DNA of 22,077 nt, taken from assembly GCA_045578425.1 (NCBI GenBank), contig JAZNKF010000027.1, positions 1 through 22,077 of the forward strand, in the 5' to 3' direction. The notes beneath the pieces are model-generated. The model searched no databases. It saw only the letters and a program-made list of their open reading frames with translations, and had not been told where the DNA came from. The DNA is from RGIG3009 sp045578425 (GTDB lineage: Bacteria; Bacillota; Clostridia; Oscillospirales; Acutalibacteraceae). The position numbers and the translations under genes were made by a program. Of the stretch, positions 4,950 to 12,693 are shown in pieces (positions within the stretch are counted from its first letter, which is position 1; the number at the start of each line of letters is the position of its first letter).

Positions 4950-5966
4950 GTGGCTCGTTATCAATTACAATTGCCGGAGGGCTATTCTCCGCAGTTAGAT
5001 ATTTTGGAAACCGAAAAAGCAATCAAATTACTAAAAGATACGTTCGAAGAACGCTTGGCACGACATTTGTCATTAACGCGTGTTTCGGCACCGCTGTTTG
5101 TGCTGCCGACTTCCGGCCTTAACGATAATTTAAGCGGTGTGGAACGTCCCGTCAGTTTTGATATTCGCAACGACGACGGTCACATTGCCGAAGTGGTGCA
5201 TTCGCTCGCCAAATGGAAACGCTATGCTCTCAAACGGTACGGCATGGCAGAGGGCACAGGCTTGTATACGGATATGAACGCCATTCGCCGCGACGAGGTA
5301 ACGGATAACTTACATTCGCTGTATGTCGACCAATGGGATTGGGAAAAAGTTATTCGCCGCGAAGACCGCACCATCGATATGCTCAAACAAGTAGTCAACA
5401 GCATTTACGGTGTGTTTTTGGATGTGGAAGCCATGGTGGAATCTCGCTATCCGTTTTTAAAACGCAAACTCCCCAAACAAATCACGTTCCTCACCACGCA
5501 AGAATTGGAAGATGAGTATCCCAACTTAACCGGTTCCGAGCGTGAAACCGAAGCCGCCCGCAAATACGGTGCCATTTTCCTCATGCAAATCGGTGGCGCG
5601 TTGCGTTCCGGCAAACCGCACGACGGCAGAGCTCCCGACTACGACGATTGGCAATTAAACGGCGATATTATCTTCTATTACCCGCTTTTGAACCGCGCAG
5701 TGGAAGTATCGTCTATGGGTATTCGTGTGGACGAAGTGTCGCTCAAACATCAACTCGAAGTTTCCGGTTGCACCGAACGGGAAAACTTGCCGTTCCAACA
5801 AGCGTTGCTTAAAGGGGAATTGCCGTTGACCATCGGCGGTGGTATCGGTCAATCTCGCTTGTGCATGTTTTTCTTGGAAAAAGCGCACATCGGCGAAGTG
5901 CAAGCCTCGCTTTGGCCGCAAGAAATGGTCGAGCGTTGCGCCGCCGCTAACATCCCGCTTTTGTAA
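4950..5966 (+). CDS. asnA: Aspartate-ammonia ligase (asparagine synthetase A)
   Basis: The 338-residue enzyme makes asparagine from aspartate and ammonia with ATP going to AMP and pyrophosphate. It has the class II aminoacyl-tRNA-synthetase-like fold. Recognised family segments are VSAPLFVLPTSGLNDNLSGVERPV, broken here as the early motif near residues 44-67, AEVVHSLAKWKR near 86-97, and GGGIGQSRLCMFFL near 301-314, which is the motif 3 region. Length is close to the 330 residues of the E. coli enzyme. It starts at GTG 4950, with AAGAGGA 7 nt upstream; no ATG fits better. It has its own promoter and stands alone between the rubrerythrin terminator and the tRNA-Ser promoter; no clear terminator follows except an AT-rich tail. 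Confidence 0.95.
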   Translation: MARYQLQLPEGYSPQLDILETEKAIKLLKDTFEERLARHLSLTRVSAPLFVLPTSGLNDNLSGVERPVSFDIRNDDGHIAEVVHSLAKWKRYALKRYGMAEGTGLYTDMNAIRRDEVTDNLHSLYVDQWDWEKVIRREDRTIDMLKQVVNSIYGVFLDVEAMVESRYPFLKRKLPKQITFLTTQELEDEYPNLTGSERETEAARKYGAIFLMQIGGALRSGKPHDGRAPDYDDWQLNGDIIFYYPLLNRAVEVSSMGIRVDEVSLKHQLEVSGCTERENLPFQQALLKGELPLTIGGGIGQSRLCMFFLEKAHIGEVQASLWPQEMVERCAAANIPLL

Positions 5967-6003
5967 GGTTTTTCAAAAAAAATAAAAAATTTTAAAAAAG
6001 GTC

Positions 6004-6032
6004 TTGATTTTTCAGCCGCTATTCCTTATAAT
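6004..6032 (+). promoter_or_regulatory. Promoter of tRNA-Ser and probably rpmE
   Basis: TTGATT (6004-6009), 17-nt spacer, perfect TATAAT (6027-6032). The tRNA begins 25 nt later. Confidence 0.85.
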
Positions 6033-6056
6033 AGTTTAGCACTATGTTGCGAACTC

Positions 6057-6147
6057 GGAGAGTTGGCTGAGTGGTCGAAGGCGCACGATTGGAAATCGTG
6101 TGTACGTTTAAAGCGTACCTAGGGTTCAAATCCCTAACTCTCCGCCA
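6057..6147 (+). tRNA. tRNA-Ser (GGA anticodon)
   Basis: A 91-nt class II tRNA: acceptor GGAGAGT with ACTCTCC, anticodon loop TTGGAAA between CACGA and TCGTG, a long variable arm (GTACG-TTTAAAG-CGTAC) as expected for serine, T arm GGGTTCAAATCCC, discriminator G and encoded CCA. There is no terminator before rpmE, 64 nt downstream. Confidence 0.96.
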
Positions 6148-6211
6148 TTTTGATTTCTGCGAAGTTTACTTCGATAAGGAATACGACGAGCTTCTGAAAG
6201 AGGTGACAAGA

Positions 6212-6421
6212 ATGAAAGAAAATATCCATCCCAAGTACGAGAAAACCACAATCACTTGTGCCTGCGGCGAGGTCATTGAAACAGCTTCTACCAAAGAAAA
6301 CATCCGTGTAGAAATCTGCTCCAAATGCCATCCGTTCTTCACCGGCAGACAGAAGCTGGTGGATACCGGCGGTCGTGTGGACCGTTTCAACAAACGTTTC
6401 GGTATCAAAGAAAGCAAATAA
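6212..6421 (+). CDS. rpmE: Large ribosomal subunit protein bL31, zinc-binding form
   Basis: The 69-residue product starts MKENIHPKYE and contains KCHPFFTGRQK and GGRVDRFNKRF, the signature of bL31, which bridges the two ribosomal subunits. Four cysteines (16, 18, 37, 40) form the zinc site of the C+ type; zinc-poor cells usually replace this form with a C-minus paralogue, not seen here. The ATG at 6212 has GAAAGAGGTG about 8 nt upstream. The frame is open further upstream through the tRNA gene, but that is not a credible start. It is probably co-transcribed with tRNA-Ser, and a hairpin after it may reduce read-through into yigZ. Confidence 0.97.
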   Translation: MKENIHPKYEKTTITCACGEVIETASTKENIRVEICSKCHPFFTGRQKLVDTGGRVDRFNKRFGIKESK

Positions 6422-6434
6422 TTTGTGGAAAAAC

Positions 6435-6460
6435 GGCAGTGCAGCAATGCGCTGCCTTTT
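6435..6460 (+). terminator. Short intrinsic terminator after rpmE
   Basis: GGCAGTGCA (6435-6443), GCAA tetraloop, TGCGCTGCC (6448-6456): nine pairs with one G-U, followed by only four Ts then CTC. Termination may be partial, since yigZ starts 21 nt later and shows no promoter of its own. Confidence 0.65.
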
Positions 6461-6481
6461 CTCATTAAATGAGGTAACGCT

Positions 6482-7111
6482 ATGCAAACAAGCTACAAAA
6501 CCGTGGCGCAGCAGGCAACGGCAGAATACGTCGACCGCCGCTCACGCTTTATCGGCACCGTTTGTTCGGTGACCGATGAACAACAAGCGCTCGCGTTTAT
6601 TGCCGCGCGCAAAAAAGAATATTGGGATGCCAAACACAACGTCTACGCCTACTGCTTAAAAAATGGTGTGTGCCGTTTTTCGGACGATAACGAACCGCAA
6701 GGTACCGCCGGTATGCCTGTGCTGGAAGTGTTGCAAAAAAAAGGGCTGGTGGATTGTGTTGCGGTGGTAACACGGTATTTTGGCGGTATTTTGCTGGGTA
6801 CCGGCGGTTTGGTGCGTGCCTATTCGCAAAGCACCGCGCTGGCAGTGGAAGCGGCGGGTATTGCCGAACACCGCCTTTGCGTGTTTGGCGAACTGCGCTG
6901 TGACTATGCGCAATATGGCCGTTTGCAAATGCTGTTTGCCGAACACGGTTGCGTGGTGGACGACACCGTGTTTGCCGACGACGTCACGGTGCGATTGCAT
7001 ATTCTGACCGAACAATGCGACCGCTTTTGCAAAGAACTCACCGAACTGACGTGCGGTGCTGTTTCTTTTTCGCAAAACGAAGAAAAATTTGATATTTTTT
7101 TGCAAAAATAA
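6482..7111 (+). CDS. yigZ: YigZ/IMPACT family protein
   Basis: This 209-residue cytoplasmic protein has the UPF0029 (IMPACT) N-terminal domain: FIGTVCSV near 23-30, AKHNVYAYCL near 51-60, SDDNEPQGTAGMP near 68-80, and VVTRYFGGILLGTGGLVRAY near 96-115, the family's most conserved stretch. The C-terminal 70 residues fit the small DUF1949-type domain. The biochemical role of bacterial members is not settled; the eukaryotic relative IMPACT modulates Gcn2 in translational control. The ATG at 6482 follows GAGGT at 7 nt. It lies just after the rpmE terminator and may depend on read-through. Called yvyE in Bacillus. Confidence 0.92.
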   Translation: MQTSYKTVAQQATAEYVDRRSRFIGTVCSVTDEQQALAFIAARKKEYWDAKHNVYAYCLKNGVCRFSDDNEPQGTAGMPVLEVLQKKGLVDCVAVVTRYFGGILLGTGGLVRAYSQSTALAVEAAGIAEHRLCVFGELRCDYAQYGRLQMLFAEHGCVVDDTVFADDVTVRLHILTEQCDRFCKELTELTCGAVSFSQNEEKFDIFLQK

Positions 7112-7162
7112 AGGGAAATTCGTTTTTATAACGTATATATAAAGTATAGAGGTGGTGAACAA

Positions 7163-8161
7163 ATGGTCCCCAGAGAACGAATCGAAAATACCGAACGTCA
7201 AATCTTGTCGCCGCTCGCGGCCTTGTCGGCAGAAAGTAAGGGACGGGAAATTTATGAAAAACCGTGTGATTTTCGCACCGATTTTCAGCGTGACCGCGAC
7301 CGTGTGTTGCACTGCAAAGCCTTTCGGCGCTTGCGTCACAAAACGCAGGTGTTTTTGGCACCCGAGGGTGACCATTACCGCACAAGACTCACCCACACAC
7401 TGGAAGTATCGCAAATTGCCCGCACGGTGGCACGTGCTTTGCAACTCAACGAAGATTTAACCGAAGCCATTGCCTTGGCGCACGACTTGGGCCACACCCC
7501 GTTTGGCCATGCGGGTGAACGCGCGCTCAACCGCTGCATGGACGGGGGCTTTCGCCATTATGAACAAAGTGTTCGCGTGATGCAGCGTTTGGAAAAAGAG
7601 GGACAAGGCCTCAACGTCACGTGGGAAGTGCAAAACGGCGTGTTGTGTCACACCACGGGTGATTGGGCAGCCACACTGGAAGGGCGCATTGTCCGTGTGG
7701 CAGACCACATTGCGTACATTAATCACGATATTGACGATGCGTTGCGCGCTAATGTGTTTTGTGAATCCGACATTCCTGCCGATATCAACGAAGTACTGGG
7801 TGATAACCGCGCCCGCCGTTTTAATGTGCTGATTTCCTCGCTGGTAGAAAACAGCGAAAAGGATATCCAAATGGCGCCCGACGTGCAATCGGCGTTTGAC
7901 CGTTTACACACCTTTATGTTTGAACGCTTGTACTATAATCCTATTGCTAAAAATGAAGAAAAAAAGGTGGATGACTTTATTCATCGCTTGTTCACCTATT
8001 TTTGCGAACATCCCGAAAAATTACCCAAAGAATGTTTGAATATTTCCGAAAAAGAAGGTGTCGAGCGTGCAGTCTGCGACTACATTGCCGGCATGACCGA
8101 TACCTATGCTCTGGAACTTTACGAAACCATTTTCATTCCCAAAGGATGGCAAGTCAAATAA
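7163..8161 (+). CDS. dgt: HD-domain dNTP triphosphohydrolase (dGTPase-like)
   Basis: The 332-residue enzyme removes tripolyphosphate from deoxynucleoside triphosphates, dGTP in the founding member, and so shapes the DNA precursor pool. The HD metal site is visible: H78 in RLTHTLEV, H107-D108 in ALAHDLGHTPFGHAGE, and a later aspartate in VADHIAYINHD. RLRHKTQVF before the first histidine is typical of the family. Length fits the shorter Gram-positive type. The ATG at 7163 has GAGGTGGTG upstream. It heads the dgt-dnaG-rpoD cluster, an order common in Clostridia, with dnaG 18 nt after its stop. An AT-rich stretch at 7123-7148 may hold a promoter, but I could not define hexamers with good spacing. 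Confidence 0.93.
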   Translation: MVPRERIENTERQILSPLAALSAESKGREIYEKPCDFRTDFQRDRDRVLHCKAFRRLRHKTQVFLAPEGDHYRTRLTHTLEVSQIARTVARALQLNEDLTEAIALAHDLGHTPFGHAGERALNRCMDGGFRHYEQSVRVMQRLEKEGQGLNVTWEVQNGVLCHTTGDWAATLEGRIVRVADHIAYINHDIDDALRANVFCESDIPADINEVLGDNRARRFNVLISSLVENSEKDIQMAPDVQSAFDRLHTFMFERLYYNPIAKNEEKKVDDFIHRLFTYFCEHPEKLPKECLNISEKEGVERAVCDYIAGMTDTYALELYETIFIPKGWQVK

Positions 8162-8179
8162 CGAAAAAGGAGGGGTACG

Positions 8180-9943
8180 GTGCTTCCGGATAGTTTTTTA
8201 CAAGAGCTGATTGCAAAAAATGATATTGAAAGTGTGGCATCGTCCTACGTTTCTTTCAAACGTCGCGGCAGGAACTTGGTGGGTTTGTGCCCGTTCCACG
8301 GCGAAAAAACGCCTTCGTTCAACCTGTATCCCGAAACTGCGTCGTTTTACTGCTTTGGTTGCGGCGCAGGCGGCGACGTGATTACCTTTATTCGTAAAAT
8401 TGAAAATTTAAGTTATATTGATGCTGTTAAATTCTTGGCAGATCGCGCCGGCATGACCATGCCGGAACAATCGTTCAACGACGTTTCGGCAAAACAGCGG
8501 CTTCGCATTTTGGAAGCCAACCGCGAAGCGGCGCGGTTGTTTTATGCCTACTTGTATTCCTCCGGCGGCAAAGCCGGCTTGGATTATTACCACAGCCGCG
8601 GCTATACCGATGCCATCATCAAACGTTTCGGTTTGGGCTATGCACCACCGAGTTTTGATTTTTTACGTACCGAACTGCGCAAAAAAGGTTTTCGCGATGA
8701 GGAACTGGTACTTGCCTGGTTGTGTGCGCGCAACCGTAATGGTAACGGCATTCACGATATTTTCCGCAATCGTGTGATGATTCCCATCATTGACGTGCGC
8801 GGCAACGTGATTGCGTTTGGCGGACGCGTGCTGGACGATTCCAAACCCAAATATTTGAATTCCGGCGAAACCATGGTATTTAAAAAGACCAACAACTTGT
8901 TTGCTCTCAATTTTGCCAAACAAGGCACGCACGAAAATTTAATTCTTTGTGAGGGCTACATGGACGTTATTGCCCTGCACCAAGCAGGCTTTACCAATGC
9001 GGTGGCGGCACTGGGTACTTCATTCACCGCAGACCATGCGCGCCTGCTTTCACGCTACACCGACGAAGTGGTACTGATTTTCGATGCCGATGCTGCGGGC
9101 AAAAAAGGCGCGCAACGCGCCATTTCCTTGCTGCGGGAAACGGGCTTGCGTATTCGTTTGGTCAATGTTCCCGACGGCAAAGACCCTGACGAATTTATCC
9201 GCAAAAACGGTGCTGACCGTTTCAAACTGCTGTTGCAACGTGCTGCTAACGACGTGGAATATCGGTTGATGGAACTGGGCAGTAAACATTTGCTGAACAC
9301 GTCGGAAGGCAAGGTGGAGTATTTAAAACAAGCCACGCTTATGCTTTCGGAACTGAGCAATCCGCTCGAACGCGATGTGTATATCGGCAAACTGGCATCG
9401 GAACTTTCGGTTTCCAAAGAAGCACTGAACGACCAGTTGCAATATCAGTTGAAAAAACGCCAAAAGCAAGGCCGGGAACGGCAAATGTCAGAAGTCATCA
9501 AACAGTCCGAAGCCGTGCAAAAGAAAGTTAATCCGGATGCAGCGGCACGTGTTCGTGCCGCCAGTGCCGAAGAAGCGGTGTTGGGAATGGTACTGTTACA
9601 CCCCGACTTTTTAAAAACCTTGGTAGCAATGTTACCGCCCGAAGAAATGGTAACCCCTTTTAACCGCAGGGTATATCTTTCGCTCATTGAACGGCAAAAG
9701 CAGGGAAAGGAAATTGAACTTTCCTATTTGTCGGAAACGTATGATGTTGACGAAATGGCGTATATTACTAAAATGGTGAGAGACGCCAGAGAACGTGTTT
9801 CGGCATTGACGGAGGCAGAAGTCAAACGCTATGCCGAAATCATACGTTATGAACACCGCCTATCTGTATTGAATGAGCCGTCGGCATTAACGCCTGAAGA
9901 AATACAAAAGCAGTTAGAAGCTATGAAACACATGAAGAAATAA
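8180..9943 (+). CDS. dnaG: DNA primase
   Basis: The 587-residue protein makes RNA primers at the replication fork with the DnaB-type helicase. The CHC2 zinc finger has C37-x2-H40 and C58-x2-C61. The catalytic TOPRIM part has E in LILCEGYMDVIALHQAG near 253-270 and DAD in VLIFDADAAGKKG near 298-310. The C-terminal helicase-binding domain fills residues after about 430. Translation starts at GTG 8180 after a near-perfect AAGGAGGGG, with 4 nt between; the second codon and the SFLQELIAKNDIESV beginning match the family. It sits between dgt and rpoD, the old macromolecular-synthesis operon arrangement. Confidence 0.97.
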   Translation: MLPDSFLQELIAKNDIESVASSYVSFKRRGRNLVGLCPFHGEKTPSFNLYPETASFYCFGCGAGGDVITFIRKIENLSYIDAVKFLADRAGMTMPEQSFNDVSAKQRLRILEANREAARLFYAYLYSSGGKAGLDYYHSRGYTDAIIKRFGLGYAPPSFDFLRTELRKKGFRDEELVLAWLCARNRNGNGIHDIFRNRVMIPIIDVRGNVIAFGGRVLDDSKPKYLNSGETMVFKKTNNLFALNFAKQGTHENLILCEGYMDVIALHQAGFTNAVAALGTSFTADHARLLSRYTDEVVLIFDADAAGKKGAQRAISLLRETGLRIRLVNVPDGKDPDEFIRKNGADRFKLLLQRAANDVEYRLMELGSKHLLNTSEGKVEYLKQATLMLSELSNPLERDVYIGKLASELSVSKEALNDQLQYQLKKRQKQGRERQMSEVIKQSEAVQKKVNPDAAARVRAASAEEAVLGMVLLHPDFLKTLVAMLPPEEMVTPFNRRVYLSLIERQKQGKEIELSYLSETYDVDEMAYITKMVRDARERVSALTEAEVKRYAEIIRYEHRLSVLNEPSALTPEEIQKQLEAMKHMKK

Positions 9944-9969
9944 GGACTTTTGCAACGGAGGAATATAAA

Positions 9970-11145
9970 ATGGAAGACAACAAAACTGAACTTTTCAAAG
10001 AAATCACCAGCAATGAGCCGCTTTTGTCGGACGATTTGAGCGACACTTCCCTCAATCGCAAAGACAAAAAAACACAACTCAATGAACTCATTGAACTCGG
10101 CCGTTCCAAGGGGAAACTGACCACGCAAGAAATCATGGATGCTTTGGAAACGGTGGATTTCGACCCCGAACAAATGGACAAGTTGTACGAAGCGCTGGAA
10201 GGTCTTAACGTGGAAGTGGTGGACGACTTTTCCGAAGCCGCGTTCAACGACCCCGATTTTGCGCTTGATTCTCCCGAAACCGATTTGTCCGACGACGATG
10301 GCGGTGCCGACAGCGTGGCTACGGATGATCCTGTCAAAGTGTATCTAAAAGAAATCGGTCGTGTTCCGCTGCTCTCCCCCGAAGAAGAAATTGATTTGTC
10401 CATTCGCATTGCCGAGGGGGACATTCATGCCAAAAAACGCTTATCCGAAGCCAACTTGCGTCTGGTGGTCAGCATTGCCAAACGGTATGTCGGCCGTGGT
10501 ATGCACTTTTTGGATTTAATTCAAGAGGGCAATTTGGGCTTGATTAAAGCGGTGGAAAAATTTGACCATACCAAGGGCTTTAAGTTTTCCACTTATGCCA
10601 CGTGGTGGATTCGCCAAGCTATCACCCGTGCGATTGCCGACCAAGCACGCACCATTCGTATTCCCGTGCATATGGTGGAAACCATCAATAAAGTGAAAAA
10701 AGTATCCAGCCAATTACTGCACAAAAACGGCCATGAGCCCACCGCCGAAGAAATTGCAGAGGAACTGGAAATGCCTGCCGAAAAGGTACGCGAAATCATG
10801 CGTGTTGCGCAAGAACCCGTTTCGTTGGAAACCCCCATCGGCGAAGAAGAAGACAGTCATTTGGGCGATTTCATTCCCGATGACGAAGCATTGGCACCCG
10901 CCGATGCGGCTTCGCATCTGTTGCTCAAAGAACAATTACGCGACGTGCTTTCCACGTTGACTTCCCGTGAAGCAAAGGTTTTGTCGTTACGCTTTGGCTT
11001 AGAGGACGGACGCCCGCGTACGCTCGAAGAAGTGGGTAAGGAATTTGAAGTCACGCGTGAGCGTATTCGTCAAATCGAAGCCAAAGCCTTGCGCAAATTG
11101 CGCCACCCCAGCCGTAGCAAAAAACTCAAAGATTTCTTAGATTAA
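9970..11145 (+). CDS. rpoD: Primary sigma factor (sigma-A/sigma-70)
   Basis: The 391-residue factor directs RNA polymerase to housekeeping promoters such as those noted in this window. After an acidic region 1.1 (about 1-115), region 1.2 begins at VKVYLKEIGRVPLLS. Region 2 has NLRLVVSIAKRY, FLDLIQEGNLGLIKAVEKFD and FSTYATWWIRQAI (the last melting and -10 recognition). Region 3 includes IRIPVHMVETINK. Region 4.2 at the end, VTRERIRQIEAKALRKLRHP, is the helix-turn-helix for the -35 box. Length fits short Gram-positive sigma-A. The ATG follows CGGAGG at 9 nt, 26 nt after dnaG. Confidence 0.98.
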   Translation: MEDNKTELFKEITSNEPLLSDDLSDTSLNRKDKKTQLNELIELGRSKGKLTTQEIMDALETVDFDPEQMDKLYEALEGLNVEVVDDFSEAAFNDPDFALDSPETDLSDDDGGADSVATDDPVKVYLKEIGRVPLLSPEEEIDLSIRIAEGDIHAKKRLSEANLRLVVSIAKRYVGRGMHFLDLIQEGNLGLIKAVEKFDHTKGFKFSTYATWWIRQAITRAIADQARTIRIPVHMVETINKVKKVSSQLLHKNGHEPTAEEIAEELEMPAEKVREIMRVAQEPVSLETPIGEEEDSHLGDFIPDDEALAPADAASHLLLKEQLRDVLSTLTSREAKVLSLRFGLEDGRPRTLEEVGKEFEVTRERIRQIEAKALRKLRHPSRSKKLKDFLD

Positions 11146-11176
11146 ATGAGTATTTTAACGGAAGGATGATGCGGGT

Positions 11177-11476
11177 ATGAAAAACAAAACCGCCAAAAAT
11201 CGTACGTTTGGTCGTATTGTAGGACGCTTTTTTGCGCTAATCGGTGTTACCGTAGCGGTAGCGTTGCTGACAGCTGTCGGCAGCGCGGCGCTTTTGTGCA
11301 AAGGTCCGTCTGCCACAGCAAAAACCGCGTTTGTCAGCGCTGCTTGTCAGCGGCAAGAAACGGCGTGGATTCCGTCACTGTTCTTATCCGATGAAGAAAT
11401 TCAAAGTGTTTTAGACAATCAAAACACACTGCCGACAACCACTTTGGAAGAAATTTTCCCGTTTTTTAAACGGTGA
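11177..11476 (+). CDS. Small single-span membrane protein, function unknown
   Basis: The 99-residue product has a basic start (KNKTAKNR), one hydrophobic span at about 16-41, and a short outside part. I do not recognise it firmly. The segment LLCKGPSATAKTAF followed by LFLSDEEIQ resembles the membrane-proximal beginning of some clostridial phosphodiester-glycosidase-type proteins, but the catalytic domain is absent, so it could be a shortened relative or a stand-alone small protein; this is weak. The ATG at 11177 has GGAAGG 10-15 nt upstream. It lies 31 nt after rpoD and 14 nt before the next membrane protein, so co-transcription is likely. The two cysteines (41 and 57) flank the outside start. 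Confidence 0.7.
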   Translation: MKNKTAKNRTFGRIVGRFFALIGVTVAVALLTAVGSAALLCKGPSATAKTAFVSAACQRQETAWIPSLFLSDEEIQSVLDNQNTLPTTTLEEIFPFFKR

Positions 11477-11490
11477 AAGGAGTGACTTAG

Positions 11491-12672
11491 ATGACTCAAA
11501 ATACAGAATTTACCGACGAGGTCGTATCGACGGTTGTCGAGCCGGAAATCGTGGAGGAAGTGCAAGTAGAAGAGGTGCAAGTAGAAGCCGTGGCATCCGC
11601 ACCGCGCAAACGACGTCGCTTTTGGCCTTGGCTTTGTGTGTATACGGTGTTGCTGTTGGCGGTCGCGGCATTTTCTTTGCGGCAATTACATACCCATCTG
11701 CAAACGTATGAAGCTCAAACGCCCAACAACACATTAACGCAATTCTTAAACTGGATAGAAACCGAAAATTACGAAGAAATGTACGCTCACGCCGATTTTG
11801 AAGAAACGGTGCTTAATACCAAAGCGGAGTATTTGCGATATTTAGAACGCCTTTACGGCGAAGTAAACGGTGCGTTATCATTGCGTGAACAAGAAAGCAC
11901 TTCACCAGATAAACAATTGTATACCGTATATGCGGGCGAAACCCCGCTTTCACAGGTTGTTCTTCTTAAAAATCCTGCGTGGGGCGAAACGCCGTTTACC
12001 ATCTATACCGTGTGTAAACCGATGGAAGATGTGACCATTGTGGCACAAGCGGATGCGCGAGTTTCCCTCAACGGCACGGATTTGGCATTGCTTAACTTAC
12101 CGGCGGTGGAAGTGCAAACCACCGAATTTGCGGGAATCCCCGAAGGGGTAGAGCTTCCCACGGTTTATCAATATACCATAAAAGGTTTGCTTAACCCGCC
12201 GCAAATCGAGGGACTTACCTTGGGCGGCGAAAGTTGTACCGTACAAACCAAAAGTGAAACGGCATACTACGTATCCCACCCTGCGTCTGCCGAAGAAAAT
12301 GAATTACAAGAACTTGCTAAACAAGTGATGAACGATTATATGGAATTTACGGCGCGACGTTTGAATGCCCGCGAATTCAAAAAGTATTTGCATAAACCCA
12401 GCGACTTGTATCAAACCATCAGCAATTTTGCAGAATATATCGAACCGAAACCGCTTACGTTCGGCTGCGGTGAGTTTGAAGTGAAAGACGAGTATTCGTT
12501 AACGGGACAAGATTTTTCTTGCACGGTACGTTTTAATCATTACAAAAAACAAGAAACACCGCAAGGAACAATATATGCCGATGGTGTGTCAGCATACCGC
12601 TTGACCTTTTTTCAAATAGAAGGGGAATGGAAGCTGATTGCGGTTGAAAGAACTGATTACGGCAAATTGTAA
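11491..12672 (+). CDS. Single-span membrane protein with large extracellular part, function unknown
   Basis: The 393-residue protein has an acidic cytoplasmic tail rich in V and E (VEEVQVEEVQVE), a basic cluster RKRRR at 40-44, one span at about 47-63, and about 330 outside residues. TLTQFLNWIETENYEEMYAHADF after the span and FFQIEGEWKLIAVERTDYG at the end resemble the two ends of NTF2-like/MecA_N-type folds found in penicillin-binding and lipoprotein families; this is only a structural guess. The middle has a beta-rich stretch with VSLNGTDLALLNLP. The ATG follows GAAAGGAG at 9 nt. It sits between the 99-residue membrane protein and a DUF2079 protein, suggesting joint action at the envelope. 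Confidence 0.75.
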   Translation: MTQNTEFTDEVVSTVVEPEIVEEVQVEEVQVEAVASAPRKRRRFWPWLCVYTVLLLAVAAFSLRQLHTHLQTYEAQTPNNTLTQFLNWIETENYEEMYAHADFEETVLNTKAEYLRYLERLYGEVNGALSLREQESTSPDKQLYTVYAGETPLSQVVLLKNPAWGETPFTIYTVCKPMEDVTIVAQADARVSLNGTDLALLNLPAVEVQTTEFAGIPEGVELPTVYQYTIKGLLNPPQIEGLTLGGESCTVQTKSETAYYVSHPASAEENELQELAKQVMNDYMEFTARRLNAREFKKYLHKPSDLYQTISNFAEYIEPKPLTFGCGEFEVKDEYSLTGQDFSCTVRFNHYKKQETPQGTIYADGVSAYRLTFFQIEGEWKLIAVERTDYGKL

Positions 12673-12693
12673 GTAAAAAAGGAGGAGAACCGT

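Noticed and set aside
6071..6421. An in-frame extension of rpmE through the tRNA-Ser gene.
   Set aside because: The upstream part is the tRNA itself; the bL31 start with its ribosome site is at 6212.
7123..7148. AT-rich stretch before dgt as a promoter.
   Set aside because: Several TATAAA-like hexamers exist, but no -35 with 16-18 nt spacing could be defined.
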